Shown here piece after piece: positions 9,349 to 19,068 of a DNA stretch of 64,000 nt (position 1 is the first letter of the stretch; every line of letters begins with the position of its first letter). The translations under genes were made by a program, and so were the position numbers. This stretch comes from Lichenihabitans psoromatis (GTDB lineage Bacteria; Pseudomonadota; Alphaproteobacteria; Rhizobiales; Beijerinckiaceae): positions 4,279,501 to 4,343,500 of the forward strand of contig NZ_CP036515.1 of assembly GCF_004323635.1 (NCBI RefSeq). The letters run 5' to 3'. The notes beneath the pieces were generated by a model, which was not told the DNA's origin, made no database searches, and saw only the letters and a list, made by a program, of their open reading frames with translations.

Positions 9349-10539
9349 GTGGCACGCGCAAGCTATCTTTTTACCAGTGAGTCGGTGTCCGAAGGCCATC
9401 CCGACAAAGTCTGTGACCGCATTTCGGACGAGGTCGTCGACCTGTTTTTCCGCGAAGGCGAGAAGGCCAGCCTCGATCCCTACCAGATCCGCGTGGCGTG
9501 CGAGACCCTGGCGACAACCAACCGCGTGGTGATCGCGGGAGAGGTTCGTGGTCCGGCAATCGACCCGAGCGTCATCGAACAGACCGCGCGTCAAGCCATC
9601 AAGGACATTGGCTACGAACAGGACGGTTTTCACTGGGAGAACGCCAAGGTCGAAATTCTGCTGCACGCGCAGTCGGCCGATATCGCGCAAGGCGTCGATG
9701 CTTTGGCCAATAAGGACGAAGGGGCCGGCGACCAGGGCATCATGTTCGGCTATGCCTGTCGCGAGACGCCGGAGCTGATGCCGGCTCCAATCTATTATGC
9801 CCATAAGATCCTGCAGAACCTGTCCGAAGCCCGGCGCTCCGGCGCTGAAAAGCGACTCGGCCCAGATGCGAAGAGCCAAGTGACGGTTCGGTACGAGAAC
9901 GGCATTCCGGTCGGCGCGACCCAGATCGTCGTGTCGCATCAGCATGTCGACGAGAGCCTGACGTCCGAAGACATGCGGGAGTTGATCGAGCCCTTCGTCA
10001 CCGAAGCGTTTCCGGCCGGATGGCTGACCAAAGACACGGTCTGGCACATCAACCCGACCGGCAAGTTCTTCATCGGCGGCCCGGATGGCGATTGCGGTCT
10101 GACCGGACGTAAGATCATCGTCGACACTTACGGCGGAGCGGCTCCGCATGGCGGCGGCGCCTTTTCGGGTAAGGATCCGACAAAAGTTGATCGCTCGGCG
10201 GCCTATGCGGCCCGCTATCTGGCCAAGAACGTCGTCAAGGCCGGCCTTGCGGACCGTTGCACGTTGCAGCTCTCCTACGCGATCGGCGTCGCCGAACCGC
10301 TTTCGATCTATGCCGACCTCCATGGAACGGGCCATGTCGATGCCGGCAAGCTCGAAGAGGTGCTGATGAGCGTCATGAAGCTGTCGCCCCGCGGCATCCG
10401 CGAACATCTGAAGCTCAACAAGCCGATCTATGCCCGCACCTCGGCCTATGGTCACTTTGGCCGCGCGCCCGATCCGCAGGGTGGCTTTTCGTGGGAAAAT
10501 GTCGACATCGCCGACACGATCGCGGCTCACTTCCGCTGA
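9349..10539 (+). CDS. metK: S-adenosylmethionine synthetase MetK
   Basis: This is a 396-residue MAT enzyme that makes S-adenosylmethionine from methionine and ATP in the cytoplasm. The opening [14 protein letters not shown], the ATP-binding signature [12 protein letters not shown] near residue 126 and the P-loop-like [19 protein letters not shown] near residue 268 are all intact. Translation starts at GTG 9349, preceded by AGGAGA at 9333-9338. The 150-base leader contains GC-rich inverted segments (CCTGCC with GGCAGG around 9268-9298), but I could not match it to a known SAM riboswitch class. trmB follows directly. Confidence 0.97.
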   Translation: MARASYLFTSESVSEGHPDKVCDRISDEVVDLFFREGEKASLDPYQIRVACETLATTNRVVIAGEVRGPAIDPSVIEQTARQAIKDIGYEQDGFHWENAKVEILLHAQSADIAQGVDALANKDEGAGDQGIMFGYACRETPELMPAPIYYAHKILQNLSEARRSGAEKRLGPDAKSQVTVRYENGIPVGATQIVVSHQHVDESLTSEDMRELIEPFVTEAFPAGWLTKDTVWHINPTGKFFIGGPDGDCGLTGRKIIVDTYGGAAPHGGGAFSGKDPTKVDRSAAYAARYLAKNVVKAGLADRCTLQLSYAIGVAEPLSIYADLHGTGHVDAGKLEEVLMSVMKLSPRGIREHLKLNKPIYARTSAYGHFGRAPDPQGGFSWENVDIADTIAAHFR

Positions 10540-10567
10540 TCGTGTGAGCGAAGCACCATTGACGCCG

Positions 10568-11281
10568 ATGACACCCGAAAACGAGACGGCGCCGCAAGCT
10601 CTGTCTGGTTTTCGGTCCGGCATCCTGCACGGCCGTCGCCAGGGGCGACGGCTGCGCGAGACCCAATCCAGCCTGATGGAGCACCTGCTTCCGCGCTATC
10701 TGATCGACCGCGCTGGCCCACTCGATCCAGGCGAGTTATTCGGGAATTCGGTCGACGCCGTTCGGCTCGAAATCGGTTTCGGCGGCGGCGAGCATCTGGC
10801 GTCGCAAGCGTCGCAAAATCCGACGATCGGCTATATCGGCTGCGAACCGTTCCGCAACGGCATCGCTCGTCTGCTGCAGCAACTGGACGGCGAACCATGG
10901 CCGAACCTGCGGCTCTACGATGGCGATGCGGGCGAGATCATCGATCGCCTCGACACCGCAAGCCTCGCGGGCGTCGACCTGCTCTATCCGGACCCCTGGC
11001 CAAAACGCCGACAGCGCAAGCGCCGGTTCATTTCCGCCGCCATGCTGACGCGCCTCGCCCGCGTGATGACGTCCGGCTCGGAGCTGCATTTCGCCACCGA
11101 TATCGACGATTATGCCGGATGGGCAATCGAGCGGATCGACGCCTCGCCCGATTTCGTGTGGCGTCCCGTTTCGGCGGATGATTGGCTGAAACCCTGGCAC
11201 TCCTGGGTCGAAACCCGCTACGAGGCCAAAGCCAAGCGCGAAGGCCGCAAACCGGCCTACCTGACGTTCGTTCGTCTTTGA
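10568..11281 (+). CDS. trmB: tRNA (guanine-N7-)-methyltransferase TrmB
   Basis: This is a 237-residue Rossmann-fold SAM methyltransferase that forms m7G46 in tRNA. The SAM-binding loop EIGFGGGEHL lies near residue 68, and the TrmB signature YPDPWPKRRQRKRRF near residue 140. Two starts are reasonable: ATG 10568 (chosen) and GTG 10544, four bases after the metK stop; the GTG would add eight residues. In many Rhizobiales rimP-nusA follows trmB. Here the next gene is a convergent YgjP-type peptidase only 10 bases away, so the usual synteny stops at this point. Confidence 0.95.
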   Translation: MTPENETAPQALSGFRSGILHGRRQGRRLRETQSSLMEHLLPRYLIDRAGPLDPGELFGNSVDAVRLEIGFGGGEHLASQASQNPTIGYIGCEPFRNGIARLLQQLDGEPWPNLRLYDGDAGEIIDRLDTASLAGVDLLYPDPWPKRRQRKRRFISAAMLTRLARVMTSGSELHFATDIDDYAGWAIERIDASPDFVWRPVSADDWLKPWHSWVETRYEAKAKREGRKPAYLTFVRL

Positions 11282-11291
11282 GACGCCGACA

Positions 11292-12140
11292 CTAGCCGTA
11301 AAGGTGTAGCGAAGCCCCATTTTGCTTCAGCCACGCCTCGGCGTTCGCGAGCGCCGGGGCAAGCCGTGCGGCTACCGCCCAATAGGCGGGCGAATGATCC
11401 ATATGGGCTAGATGGGCGACCTCGTGGGCCGCGAGATAATCCAGCACATGCGGCGGCGCCATGATCAGGCGCCAGGAAAAGTTCAGCGAGCCTTGCGACG
11501 TGCAGGATCCCCAACGGCTTCGCGTGTCACGCAACGTGATGCGACGCGCGGTTTTGCCCAGCGTCGCGGTGTGACGAAGCACGGCCGCTTCGAGATCACG
11601 CCGTGCTTCGCGGCGTAGCAGATCCAGCACACGCTTGTGCTGCTGTTCGGGGTCACCGGACACGCAGATGAAGTTTTCGGTTCTGCCAGAGGCAGAGGTT
11701 TCTTCAATCCAAGCCGCAGCCCGAAGCGACTTTCGCGCCACGATCGACACGGGGACGCCACGGAGCGGGATCACCGACCCCGCCGCCAACGGAATTTTGC
11801 GCGGCAGGACATCGAGACGTGTGCCGACCCACTCGGCATGCCGCTCGGCGAAGCTTTTGGCGGCGCGAAGCGAACTGCCCTTCGGCATCGTCAGGACGGC
11901 ATCGAGCGTGGCGGCCCGGACGCGAAGGGTGAAGCGGCGAGCACCATTCACCCGCTTGATCGGAATTCGATACCGCCGAGCACCATGCTGAATGTCGATG
12001 AAAGCGGGTTCCGGGGTCGGCGTTGCGGTCCGGTTTCGGAACAACTGAAGCATGTGACGCAGTTGCTCCGTCGATCGGATGGCCCATTGCCCGTCGATCA
12101 GCCCTGCTTTCATAATTTCCGCGATCGATGCTGCTGACAA
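11292..12140 (-). CDS. YgjP-type (DUF45) zinc metallopeptidase
   Basis: This is a SprT/WLM-like metal-dependent hydrolase of the YgjP family, up to 282 residues long. The C-terminal half contains the zinc site HEVAHLAHMDHSPAYW, preceded by the family segment TRSRWGSCTSQGSLNFSWRL. The N-terminal half forms the conserved beta-rich lead-in (RRYRIPIKRVNGARRFTLRV). The start is uncertain: an internal ATG at 12053 (MLQLFRNRT) would give about 253 residues, closer to the family. The biological substrate is unknown. It converges on trmB with 10 bases between stops and no obvious terminator. phaZ lies upstream on the same strand. Confidence 0.88.
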   Translation of the reverse strand: MSAASIAEIMKAGLIDGQWAIRSTEQLRHMLQLFRNRTATPTPEPAFIDIQHGARRYRIPIKRVNGARRFTLRVRAATLDAVLTMPKGSSLRAAKSFAERHAEWVGTRLDVLPRKIPLAAGSVIPLRGVPVSIVARKSLRAAAWIEETSASGRTENFICVSGDPEQQHKRVLDLLRREARRDLEAAVLRHTATLGKTARRITLRDTRSRWGSCTSQGSLNFSWRLIMAPPHVLDYLAAHEVAHLAHMDHSPAYWAVAARLAPALANAEAWLKQNGASLHLYG

Positions 12141-12159
12141 TCGAAAATCGACACAGGTC

Positions 12160-13431
12160 TTAAGAAAGGGTTAACGCGCCGTGTCCGGCGTCGATTGCGC
12201 GCGTGAAAGCGACGATCCGCGGCGCGATCTGGCTCCGAAAGCGCGATCCATTGAACACGCCATAATGCCCGACACCCATCTGCACGTAATGCTGCTTCAT
12301 CTCGTCCGGCAGCCCGACGCAAAGATCATGCGCCGCCTGCGTTTGACCGAGGCCGGAAATGTCGTCGTTCTCACCTTCGACGGTCATCAGCGCCGTGCTG
12401 CGGATCTGCGACAGGTCGACCCGGCGGTTGCGCGACACCATCTCGCCCTTGGGCAAGGCCTGTCGGACGAAAACCGTCTCGATCGTCTGCATGTAGAACT
12501 CCGCCGTCAGATCCATAACGGACAGATATTCGTCGTAGAAGTCCCGATGCTTCTCGGCGGCATCGCCATCGCCACGCACGAGATTGTAAAACATGTCCTG
12601 GTGGGCATTGACGTGCCGGTCCATGTTCATGGCCATAAAGCCGGAGAGTTGCAGGAAACCCGGATAGACACGCCGTCCGGCACCTGGATAGGGAAACGGG
12701 ACCGTCTCGAGGCAATTGGCGCGAAACCATTCCGTCCCGCGATCCTCGGCCATTTTATTGACTGCGGTCGGGCTGCGCCGCGTGTCGATCGGGCCGCCCA
12801 TCAAAACCATCGAGGCCGGGGCGAGCGGATCGTTGTCGGCGCCCATCAAAGCGGCGGCGGCAATCAAGGGAACAGCAGGCTGGCAGACGCCGAGCGTATG
12901 GAGCTTCGCGCTCGATGGACCCGACAGAAATCGGCTGATCTCGATGAGCGTATCGATATAATCGTCAAGGTCGAAGCTGCCTAGCGCCAGCGGGACCATC
13001 CGGGCATCCGACCAATCGGTGATATACACGTCATAGTCTGGTAGGAATGCCTCAACCGTGCCGCGCAGCAGCGTCGCGTAGTGACCCGACATCGGGGCGA
13101 CGATCAGCAGCTTGGAGCGCCGTTCAACCGCGATCTCGCCCTCACGGACGAAATTGACCACCCGGCAAAACGGTCGGTCCCACACGACGCGCTCGGTGAC
13201 GGCAACCTCGCGGCCATCGATGCTGGTGCGGTCAAGGCCGAAGAGCGGCTTGCCATAGCGCCGCGTCATCCGCTCGAAAAGCTCGGCTCCAGCGGCGATA
13301 TTCTTGCCATAGGCCGTATAGGAGAATGGGTTGATCGGGTTCTTGGCCCACAGAAAAGCCGCATCGGACAAAGCCCGGGCCGGCGCCATCGCGAGATGGG
13401 CGGCTTCGTACATCTGATAGGAAAGCTTCAT
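12160..13431 (-). CDS. phaZ: Intracellular polyhydroxyalkanoate depolymerase
   Basis: This is a 423-residue protein of the PhaZ intracellular depolymerase family (alpha/beta hydrolase). It opens with MKLSYQMYEAAHLAMAPARAL, typical of this family. It has the cysteine-nucleophile box GVCQPAVP near residues 178-185 in place of a GxSxG lipase box, and a C-terminal His in VGHYGVFNGSRFR. It hydrolyses native polyhydroxybutyrate granules to oligomers or monomers, mobilising stored carbon. The presence of this gene implies that the organism makes PHB; no synthase lies in the window. The length matches the family. Confidence 0.92.
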   Translation of the reverse strand: MKLSYQMYEAAHLAMAPARALSDAAFLWAKNPINPFSYTAYGKNIAAGAELFERMTRRYGKPLFGLDRTSIDGREVAVTERVVWDRPFCRVVNFVREGEIAVERRSKLLIVAPMSGHYATLLRGTVEAFLPDYDVYITDWSDARMVPLALGSFDLDDYIDTLIEISRFLSGPSSAKLHTLGVCQPAVPLIAAAALMGADNDPLAPASMVLMGGPIDTRRSPTAVNKMAEDRGTEWFRANCLETVPFPYPGAGRRVYPGFLQLSGFMAMNMDRHVNAHQDMFYNLVRGDGDAAEKHRDFYDEYLSVMDLTAEFYMQTIETVFVRQALPKGEMVSRNRRVDLSQIRSTALMTVEGENDDISGLGQTQAAHDLCVGLPDEMKQHYVQMGVGHYGVFNGSRFRSQIAPRIVAFTRAIDAGHGALTLS

Positions 13432-13581
13432 CGAAACCTTCGGTTCGGGAGCTCGGCAACGTCATGCTTCGCTCGCATGACCGCTGCTGCTCCAAGGAGC
13501 GCGAGACAGGATCGCTTCAACGCGGGATCACAGCAGAAGTGCGGGACCGAAGCAACTTGGCGGTATGGCGACATCCCGCGG

Positions 13582-14418
13582 TCACTCCCCCATCTGAAGC
13601 AGTGTTCCGGCTTTGCGCGACTGCTGCAGAAGAGCCAGAAACGCCCAGAGGCCGAGCCCGAACAACACCGCGTTGATCGCGAAGGCTTCGAGCATCAGAT
13701 CGGCCCGAAACACATGATCGTTCAGCAAAGCGCGAAGCCCTTCGAACACGTAGGTCGGCGGCAGAGCCCAGGCGATCGGCTGCAACCAACTCGGTAGAAT
13801 CGTGACCGGATAATAGACGCAAGCGAGCGGCAGCATCAAAAACATCACGGTCCATGCCAGGTTCTCGGCCCCAAGGCCGTTCCGCAGCAGGATGCCGGAA
13901 ACCAGCAGACCCACGGCCCAACTTGTCAGCATCAGGTTGATGAAAAAGACGCCGAGCGCGAGCCCGAGGCCCCACAGATTGAAACCGAAAAACAGAATGG
14001 CCATGAACGTGACCGGGATGACGCCGAGCGCCAGGCGGATGATGCTCATCACCGTCAGGGCCGCCACGAATTCCAACGGCCGAAGCGGGCTCATGAACAG
14101 GTTGCCGACATTCCGCGACCACATCTCTTCGAGGAAGGAGGCGGAAAATCCGAGTTGCCCGCGAAACAGCATATCCCACAGCAACATGGCGCCGATCAGC
14201 GTGCCTGCGCCGATCGCGATCGGCCCTGCGGCCGCTCCTCCCGCCGCGCTCGCATGCGACACATAGGTCTGAATGAAGCCCCACGTGACCATCTGGACAG
14301 TCGGCCAATACAGCAGATCGAGCACGCGCGGCCAGGACGATCGCAGGAGATAAAGGTAGCGGGTCACCATGGCGCTGGCGCGCGCCGGCGAGAACACCAG
14401 ATCGTCGGCGCTCATCAT
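13582..14418 (-). CDS. ABC-2 type transporter permease
   Basis: This is a 278-residue integral membrane protein with about six predicted helices, including the stretches LGFSASFLEEMWSRNVGNLF and LALGVIPVTFMAILFFGFNL. The ABC-2 fold and the motif region near VGNLFMSPLRPLEF mark it as the membrane subunit of an exporter. It overlaps the upstream ATPase gene by four bases, so the two are translated together. The substrate is unknown; such pairs export polysaccharides, lipids or drugs. The 150 bases between this gene and phaZ hold nothing recognisable. Confidence 0.88.
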   Translation of the reverse strand: MMSADDLVFSPARASAMVTRYLYLLRSSWPRVLDLLYWPTVQMVTWGFIQTYVSHASAAGGAAAGPIAIGAGTLIGAMLLWDMLFRGQLGFSASFLEEMWSRNVGNLFMSPLRPLEFVAALTVMSIIRLALGVIPVTFMAILFFGFNLWGLGLALGVFFINLMLTSWAVGLLVSGILLRNGLGAENLAWTVMFLMLPLACVYYPVTILPSWLQPIAWALPPTYVFEGLRALLNDHVFRADLMLEAFAINAVLFGLGLWAFLALLQQSRKAGTLLQMGE

Positions 14419-15248
14419 GCCTCCGCATCCTCCCGAGCAGCGCGATCCGTCTCAAGGCTGGCACCCTGCCCTCTGCCCCGAGCTACATCCAGGAACACGT
14501 CTTCGAGGCTGTCGCGGCCGAACCGTGCAAGCAGGTCCGGCAGGCTTTGATTGGCCACGATCTCGCCCTTTCGCATGATGATCACGGTATCGCACAGGCG
14601 TTCGACCTCGGCCATGTTGTGAGACGCGAGCAAAATCGTAGCGCGATGCCGCTGCTGATAGGCTTCGAGCTTGGTGCGGATCCAATCCGCCGTATCAGGA
14701 TCGAGCGAGGCGGTCGGCTCGTCGAGCAGCAGCACGTCGGGCGTATTGATGAGCGCCTTGGCCAGCGCCACGCGCGTTTTTTGACCGGCCGAGAGTTCTC
14801 CGGCCGCCCGATCGAGAAACTCGACCAGAGCGAGATCCTCTGCGAGTTCAGTGATCCGGGCTTTGCGATCGGGAACTGAATAGAGGCGGGCGAAGATATT
14901 CAGGTTCTCACGCACGGTCAGCCGGTGCGGCATATCCACATAGGGACTTTCGAAGTTCATCCGGTGCAAAACGCTGTAGCGGTCACGGGTCATGTCGGCG
15001 CCGAGAACCCGGATGGTCCCGGTCGTCGGCAGGATCAGCCCCATCACCATGCCGATCGTGGTGGTTTTGCCAGCGCCATTGCCGCCCAACAAAGCGGTGA
15101 CGCTGCCCGGCATCACCGAGAATGAGATCTGTCGGACCGCGACCGACGACTTGTAGGTCTTGCCGACCCCATCCAGCACGATAGCTGGGGTCGTGGCGGG
15201 TTCAGAGAGAACGGTGCGAGATTGCTGCTGATTCACGATAAGGTCCAA
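14415..15248 (-). CDS. ABC transporter ATP-binding protein
   Basis: This is a 277-residue ABC ATPase with Walker A GGNGAGKTT at about residues 54-62, signature LSAGQKTRVAL near 149, Walker B LLLDEPTASLDPD near 171 and an H-loop (LASHNMAEV). The DrrA/NatA-like C-terminal part ends in a linker specific to ABC-2 exporters. It pairs with the following permease (four-base overlap). It starts only 32 bases from the divergent regB gene, so their promoters overlap; redox control of this exporter by RegA is possible but untested. Confidence 0.91.
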   Translation of the reverse strand: MDLIVNQQQSRTVLSEPATTPAIVLDGVGKTYKSSVAVRQISFSVMPGSVTALLGGNGAGKTTTIGMVMGLILPTTGTIRVLGADMTRDRYSVLHRMNFESPYVDMPHRLTVRENLNIFARLYSVPDRKARITELAEDLALVEFLDRAAGELSAGQKTRVALAKALINTPDVLLLDEPTASLDPDTADWIRTKLEAYQQRHRATILLASHNMAEVERLCDTVIIMRKGEIVANQSLPDLLARFGRDSLEDVFLDVARGRGQGASLETDRAAREDAEA

Positions 15249-15280
15249 AAGCCGGATTTATGAACGACCTTTAACCCGGA

Positions 15281-16672
15281 ATGAGAACGACCATGCCCGA
15301 CGTGAGTACCATCGATCTCGGACGACCCGCGCGTCGCTTGCGCGTCGATACGCTGGTGCGGCTTCGCTGGTTGGCGGTCGTCGGGCAGATGATTGCTTTG
15401 CTGGTGGTCCATTACGGCCTCGGCTTCCCCCTGCCGCTCGGCTGGTGCTTTCTCGTGATCGCGAGTTCGTGCGTCTTGAATGTCTGCCTGCGGGTGAAGT
15501 TCGGCGTCAGTCACAGGTTCGAGGACGAGCCGGCGATGGTTTTGCTGGCCTATGACGTCGTGCAACTCTCGCTCCTGTTGTTCCTGACGGGCGGCCTCGA
15601 AAACCCGTTCTCGATGCTGTTTCTCGCCCCGGTGATGATATCGGCAGCCTCGCTGTCTCCCTACTGGACACTGCTGCTCGGCCTCTTCACGGGCGCTGCG
15701 GCCACCATCTTGGTGTTCAAGCATCTTCCGCTGCCGTGGTTCCCGGATCAGCAACTGGAGTTGCCGTTTCTCTATTCGGCCGGCGTTTGGGTCGCGATCA
15801 TATCCGGGACCGCCTTCACGGGGGTTTATGCGTCCCGTGTCGCCGAAGAGGCGCGATTGTTGTCGGACGCTCTTGCCGCGACCGAACTCGTTTTGGCGCG
15901 TGAGCAACATTTGACGCAGCTCGACGGCATCGCGGCGGCGGTGGGCCACGAACTCGGCACTCCGTTGGCAACCATCACGCTTGTCGTGAAGGAATTGATT
16001 CAGTTGGCAAAGAAGCCGGGCTTTACCTTCGATATGCAGCTGGTGGAAGACGATCTGGCTTTGTTGGATCAGCAGGTGCGGCGTTGCCGCACGATTTTGG
16101 GCAAGCTGGCCTCGCTCGACGACGAAAAATCCGGACCTCTCGAGGAAATGACGCTGCCCCACGTCATCGAGGAAGTCGCCGACCCCCAGCGCAACTTTGG
16201 CGTCGATCTCAGTGTCGCGGCGCGCGGCGACCTGCCGGAGCCCGTCTGTTTACGCAACCCTGGTATTCTGTACGGTCTTGGAAATTTGGTCGAAAATGCC
16301 ATCGATTTTGCGCGAACGTCGGTCCAAATCCACATGGTCTGGACGCGCGATCGTGTTGCCGTTTCGATCGAGGACGACGGCCCGGGCTTTTCCCCCGATG
16401 TGCTTGCGCGCCTTGGCGAACCCTATGTCACGACGCGCGGACCCAGTCGTCGCGCCAAATCGGAAGAGGGCTCGGGGCTCGGTCTCGGCCTCTTTATCGC
16501 CAAGACCTTGCTCGAGCGATCCGGCGCAAGCTTGAGTATGGGAAATGCTCATGTTCCCGCGACGGGAGCGATTGTCACGATCACTTGGCCAAGAATTGCG
16601 TTCGAACGGGGCAGCGGGCCTCGAAATAAGGATAAGGTCGGCCTATCTGCTGCAATGGCACGGTTGCCGTAG
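15281..16672 (+). CDS. regB: Redox-sensing sensor histidine kinase RegB/ActS/PrrB family
   Basis: This is a 463-residue membrane kinase. Six N-terminal helices (about 25-195) carry the quinone-sensing loop motif GGLENPFS near residue 105. The H-box HELGTPLATI puts the phosphoryl His near 223, and the redox-active cysteine of the family is present in RRCRTIL near 269. The C-terminal ATPase domain shows NLVENAIDFA, DDGPGFSPDV and GLGLGLFIAKTLLERSGA. The family senses ubiquinone redox state and oxidation and controls respiration, carbon and nitrogen fixation and energy genes through RegA. The ATG at 15281 is followed by another at 15293. RegA follows about 120 bases downstream. Confidence 0.94.
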   Translation: MRTTMPDVSTIDLGRPARRLRVDTLVRLRWLAVVGQMIALLVVHYGLGFPLPLGWCFLVIASSCVLNVCLRVKFGVSHRFEDEPAMVLLAYDVVQLSLLLFLTGGLENPFSMLFLAPVMISAASLSPYWTLLLGLFTGAAATILVFKHLPLPWFPDQQLELPFLYSAGVWVAIISGTAFTGVYASRVAEEARLLSDALAATELVLAREQHLTQLDGIAAAVGHELGTPLATITLVVKELIQLAKKPGFTFDMQLVEDDLALLDQQVRRCRTILGKLASLDDEKSGPLEEMTLPHVIEEVADPQRNFGVDLSVAARGDLPEPVCLRNPGILYGLGNLVENAIDFARTSVQIHMVWTRDRVAVSIEDDGPGFSPDVLARLGEPYVTTRGPSRRAKSEEGSGLGLGLFIAKTLLERSGASLSMGNAHVPATGAIVTITWPRIAFERGSGPRNKDKVGLSAAMARLP

Positions 16673-16791
16673 AACGCTTCCAAGACCCATTCCAAACAAA
16701 GGACTTGGGGCGTGCAACAGAACGCGAGATCTTATCGCTTCGGGCTTGTATCGGCCCACGCGGTCATGGCTCGCATCAGAAAGTCGTTTTG

Positions 16792-17367
16792 ATGAGCTTG
16801 GCCCAAGAGACGCCAATGTCGGCTTTGCCGCCACTGAGCGATGAAGACAAAACCCTCCTGATCGTCGATGACGATAAGCCTTTCCTCACCCGCCTGTCGC
16901 GCGCCATGGAAACTCGCGGCTTCAAAGTCGAAGCCGCTGATTCAGTTGCCGAAGGCTTGACCGCAATCGCGACGAAGCCGCCCGCATTTGCGGTCATCGA
17001 CATGCGTCTGGGGGACGGCAACGGTCTCGATGTCATTTCGGAATTGAAAGCGCGCCGACCGGATGCACGCGGGATCATCCTGACGGGCTACGGCAACATC
17101 GTGACAGCCGTGACGGCGGTGAAACTCGGCGCTTTCGATTACATCGCCAAACCGGCCGATGCTGACGAAATCTACAGCGCGCTGATGGCGACCCGGCACG
17201 ACAAGGCGGAACTCCCTGAAAACCCGATGTCGGCCGATCGTGTTCGTTGGGAGCATATTCAGCGCATCTACGAACTCTGTGGTCGTAACGTGTCGGAAAC
17301 GGCCCGCCGCCTCAACATGCATCGGCGGACGCTGCAACGGATTCTCGCCAAACGCGCGCCGCGCTGA
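16792..17367 (+). CDS. regA: Response regulator RegA/ActR/PrrA family
   Basis: This is a 191-residue two-domain regulator. The receiver domain has the acidic pocket LLIVDDD and phospho-acceptor Asp near residue 70 (VIDMRLGDG), then ILTGYGNIVTAVTAVKLGA and the conserved Lys in YIAKPAD. A proline-containing linker leads to the Fis-type HTH at the C-terminus (GRNVSETARRLNMHRRTLQR), nearly invariant in RegA proteins. It is the partner of the adjacent RegB kinase. ATG 16792 or the in-frame ATG 16816 could start it; the upstream open frame from 16705 is unlikely to be translated. Confidence 0.94.
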   Translation: MSLAQETPMSALPPLSDEDKTLLIVDDDKPFLTRLSRAMETRGFKVEAADSVAEGLTAIATKPPAFAVIDMRLGDGNGLDVISELKARRPDARGIILTGYGNIVTAVTAVKLGAFDYIAKPADADEIYSALMATRHDKAELPENPMSADRVRWEHIQRIYELCGRNVSETARRLNMHRRTLQRILAKRAPR

Positions 17368-17377
17368 GCGCGCGACC

Positions 17378-17911
17378 CTAGGCGTCCAAGCGCGTGAGCC
17401 CGGCGGCAAAGCGCTTCCAAGCCGCAACATAATGGCGTGCCGAGGCTCGCAAGCCCTCGACCGCCTCGTCGTCAAGCCGACGCAACAGCTTGGCGGGCGA
17501 CCCGACGATGAGCGAATTCTCCGGAAAGGCTTTCCCTTCCGTGATCAGCGCGCCCGCGCCGATCAATGAATTGGCGCCGATCACCGCCCCATTCATGATG
17601 GTTGCTCCCATTCCGACCAGCACGTTATCGCCAATCGTGCAGCCATGAACGATGGCGTGGTGTCCGATTGTACAGCCGCGGCCGATCTTCAAGGGTGATC
17701 CCAGGTCGGTGTGCAAAATGGCGCCGTCCTGGATGTTGGTTTCCGGCCCGATCTCGATCGGGTCGTTGTCGCCGCGCAGGACCGCCCCGAACCAGATCCC
17801 GACACCCTCGCCGAGCACGACCCGCCCTATCACATGCGCGTCGGGCGCGATCCAAAATCGGCCGACAGGCGGCAGAACGGGCTTGTGGTCGTCGAGGCTG
17901 TAGATCGGCAC
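17378..17911 (-). CDS. Gamma-class carbonic anhydrase family protein
   Basis: This is a 177-residue left-handed beta-helix protein built from hexapeptide repeats. The trimeric zinc-site histidines appear in ILHTD and GHHAIVHGC. It resembles the YrdA/PaaY/CaiE-type gamma carbonic anhydrase-like proteins; many of these bind metal, but CO2 hydration has been shown only for some. It is cytoplasmic and probably trimeric. It converges on regA with 10 bases between the stops. Its 5' end faces the divergent GST gene across about 130 bases. Confidence 0.9.
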   Translation of the reverse strand: MPIYSLDDHKPVLPPVGRFWIAPDAHVIGRVVLGEGVGIWFGAVLRGDNDPIEIGPETNIQDGAILHTDLGSPLKIGRGCTIGHHAIVHGCTIGDNVLVGMGATIMNGAVIGANSLIGAGALITEGKAFPENSLIVGSPAKLLRRLDDEAVEGLRASARHYVAAWKRFAAGLTRLDA

Positions 17912-18039
17912 GCGATCCTCATGGGGTACGATCGGAATTCCCGATCAGTCGCATCGACCATCTCACCGTCTCGCTCCGTCGATCAAGTCTGTATCGTCTC
18001 GCATGAGCGCGGCCCAACATGCCCTGCAGGAGACGAAAC

Positions 18040-19047
18040 ATGTTGATCGATGGTCGGTGGTCGAGCGATTGGACGCCGAAGGATGCCGACGATCGGGGGG
18101 CCTTCGAGCGGAAAGCATCGACCTTCCGTAACTGGATCACGGCGAACGGCGAAGCCGGGCCCACCGGCGACGGCGGATTCGCCGCTGAACCTGGCCGTTA
18201 TCATCTTTATGTGGGCCTGATCTGCCCCTGGGCCTGCCGGACTCTGATGGTCCGTAAACTGAAAAAACTGGACAGCCTCATCGACGTGTCGATCGTCAAT
18301 CCGAGCCTAAGCGACCAAGGCTGGCAATTCGGCGGTTTTCCGGGCGCCACGGCGGACGCGCTCGGCAACGCCAGCTACATGCACGAAGTTTACACACGCG
18401 CCGATCCACGTTTCACCGGGCGTGCGACCGTTCCGGTGCTCTGGGACAAGCAGCGCGGCACCATCGTGAACAACGAATCCGCGGATATCGTGCGGATGCT
18501 TAACACCGCCTTCGCGGCTCTCGCACCGGCCAGTCTCGATCTTTATCCCGACGACCTGCGCGCAGAGATCGACGCTCTCAACGCGGCGATCTATCCTCGG
18601 CTCAACAATGGTGTGTACCGGGCCGGCTTCGCGACGTCGCAAGCGGCCTACGAGACGGCCTTTGCCGACGTGTTCGGGATGCTGGACGATCTCGAAAGCC
18701 GCCTGGGGAAAAGCGGCTTCCTATTCGGCGAGCGATTGACCGAAGCCGACATTCGTCTCTTCGTAACACTGATCCGGTTCGACGCCGCCTATCACGGCGC
18801 CTTCAAGTGCAATCTGCGCCGCATCGCTGATTATCCGAAGCTGCAGGCCTACACGGCCCGAATGCTCGGCATCGAGGGTCTCTCCGAAACGGTGAGCATC
18901 GCCCACATCAAAGCTGGCTATTATTCGATCAAGGCCATCAACCCGACCGGCCTTGTGCCTGTTGGGCCGATCTTGGATCTGAAACCTGTGACACTCCGTC
19001 GGAAACGTCCTGCCTCTTGTGTTTCGCGGCCAACCCGCGTGAGATGA
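18040..19047 (+). CDS. Glutathionyl-hydroquinone reductase (YqjG/ECM4-type Xi-class GST)
   Basis: This is a 335-residue glutathione-transferase-fold enzyme. The active-site motif CPWA (in LICPWACRT, Cys near 62) identifies glutathionyl-hydroquinone reductases, which use glutathione to strip glutathionyl groups from quinol adducts. Thioredoxin-like residues 1-170 precede an all-helical domain containing GERLTEADIRLFVTLIRFD. ATG 18040 is preceded by GCAGGAGA at 18026-18033; the in-frame ATG at 18019 lacks such a site. A short basic tail after residue 310 (LRRKRPASCVSRPTRVR) is not typical of the family. It probably protects against quinone and oxidative damage, which fits the neighbouring stress protein. 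Confidence 0.9.
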   Translation: MLIDGRWSSDWTPKDADDRGAFERKASTFRNWITANGEAGPTGDGGFAAEPGRYHLYVGLICPWACRTLMVRKLKKLDSLIDVSIVNPSLSDQGWQFGGFPGATADALGNASYMHEVYTRADPRFTGRATVPVLWDKQRGTIVNNESADIVRMLNTAFAALAPASLDLYPDDLRAEIDALNAAIYPRLNNGVYRAGFATSQAAYETAFADVFGMLDDLESRLGKSGFLFGERLTEADIRLFVTLIRFDAAYHGAFKCNLRRIADYPKLQAYTARMLGIEGLSETVSIAHIKAGYYSIKAINPTGLVPVGPILDLKPVTLRRKRPASCVSRPTRVR

Positions 19048-19068
19048 GGACGTCAACGGAGCCCTGCA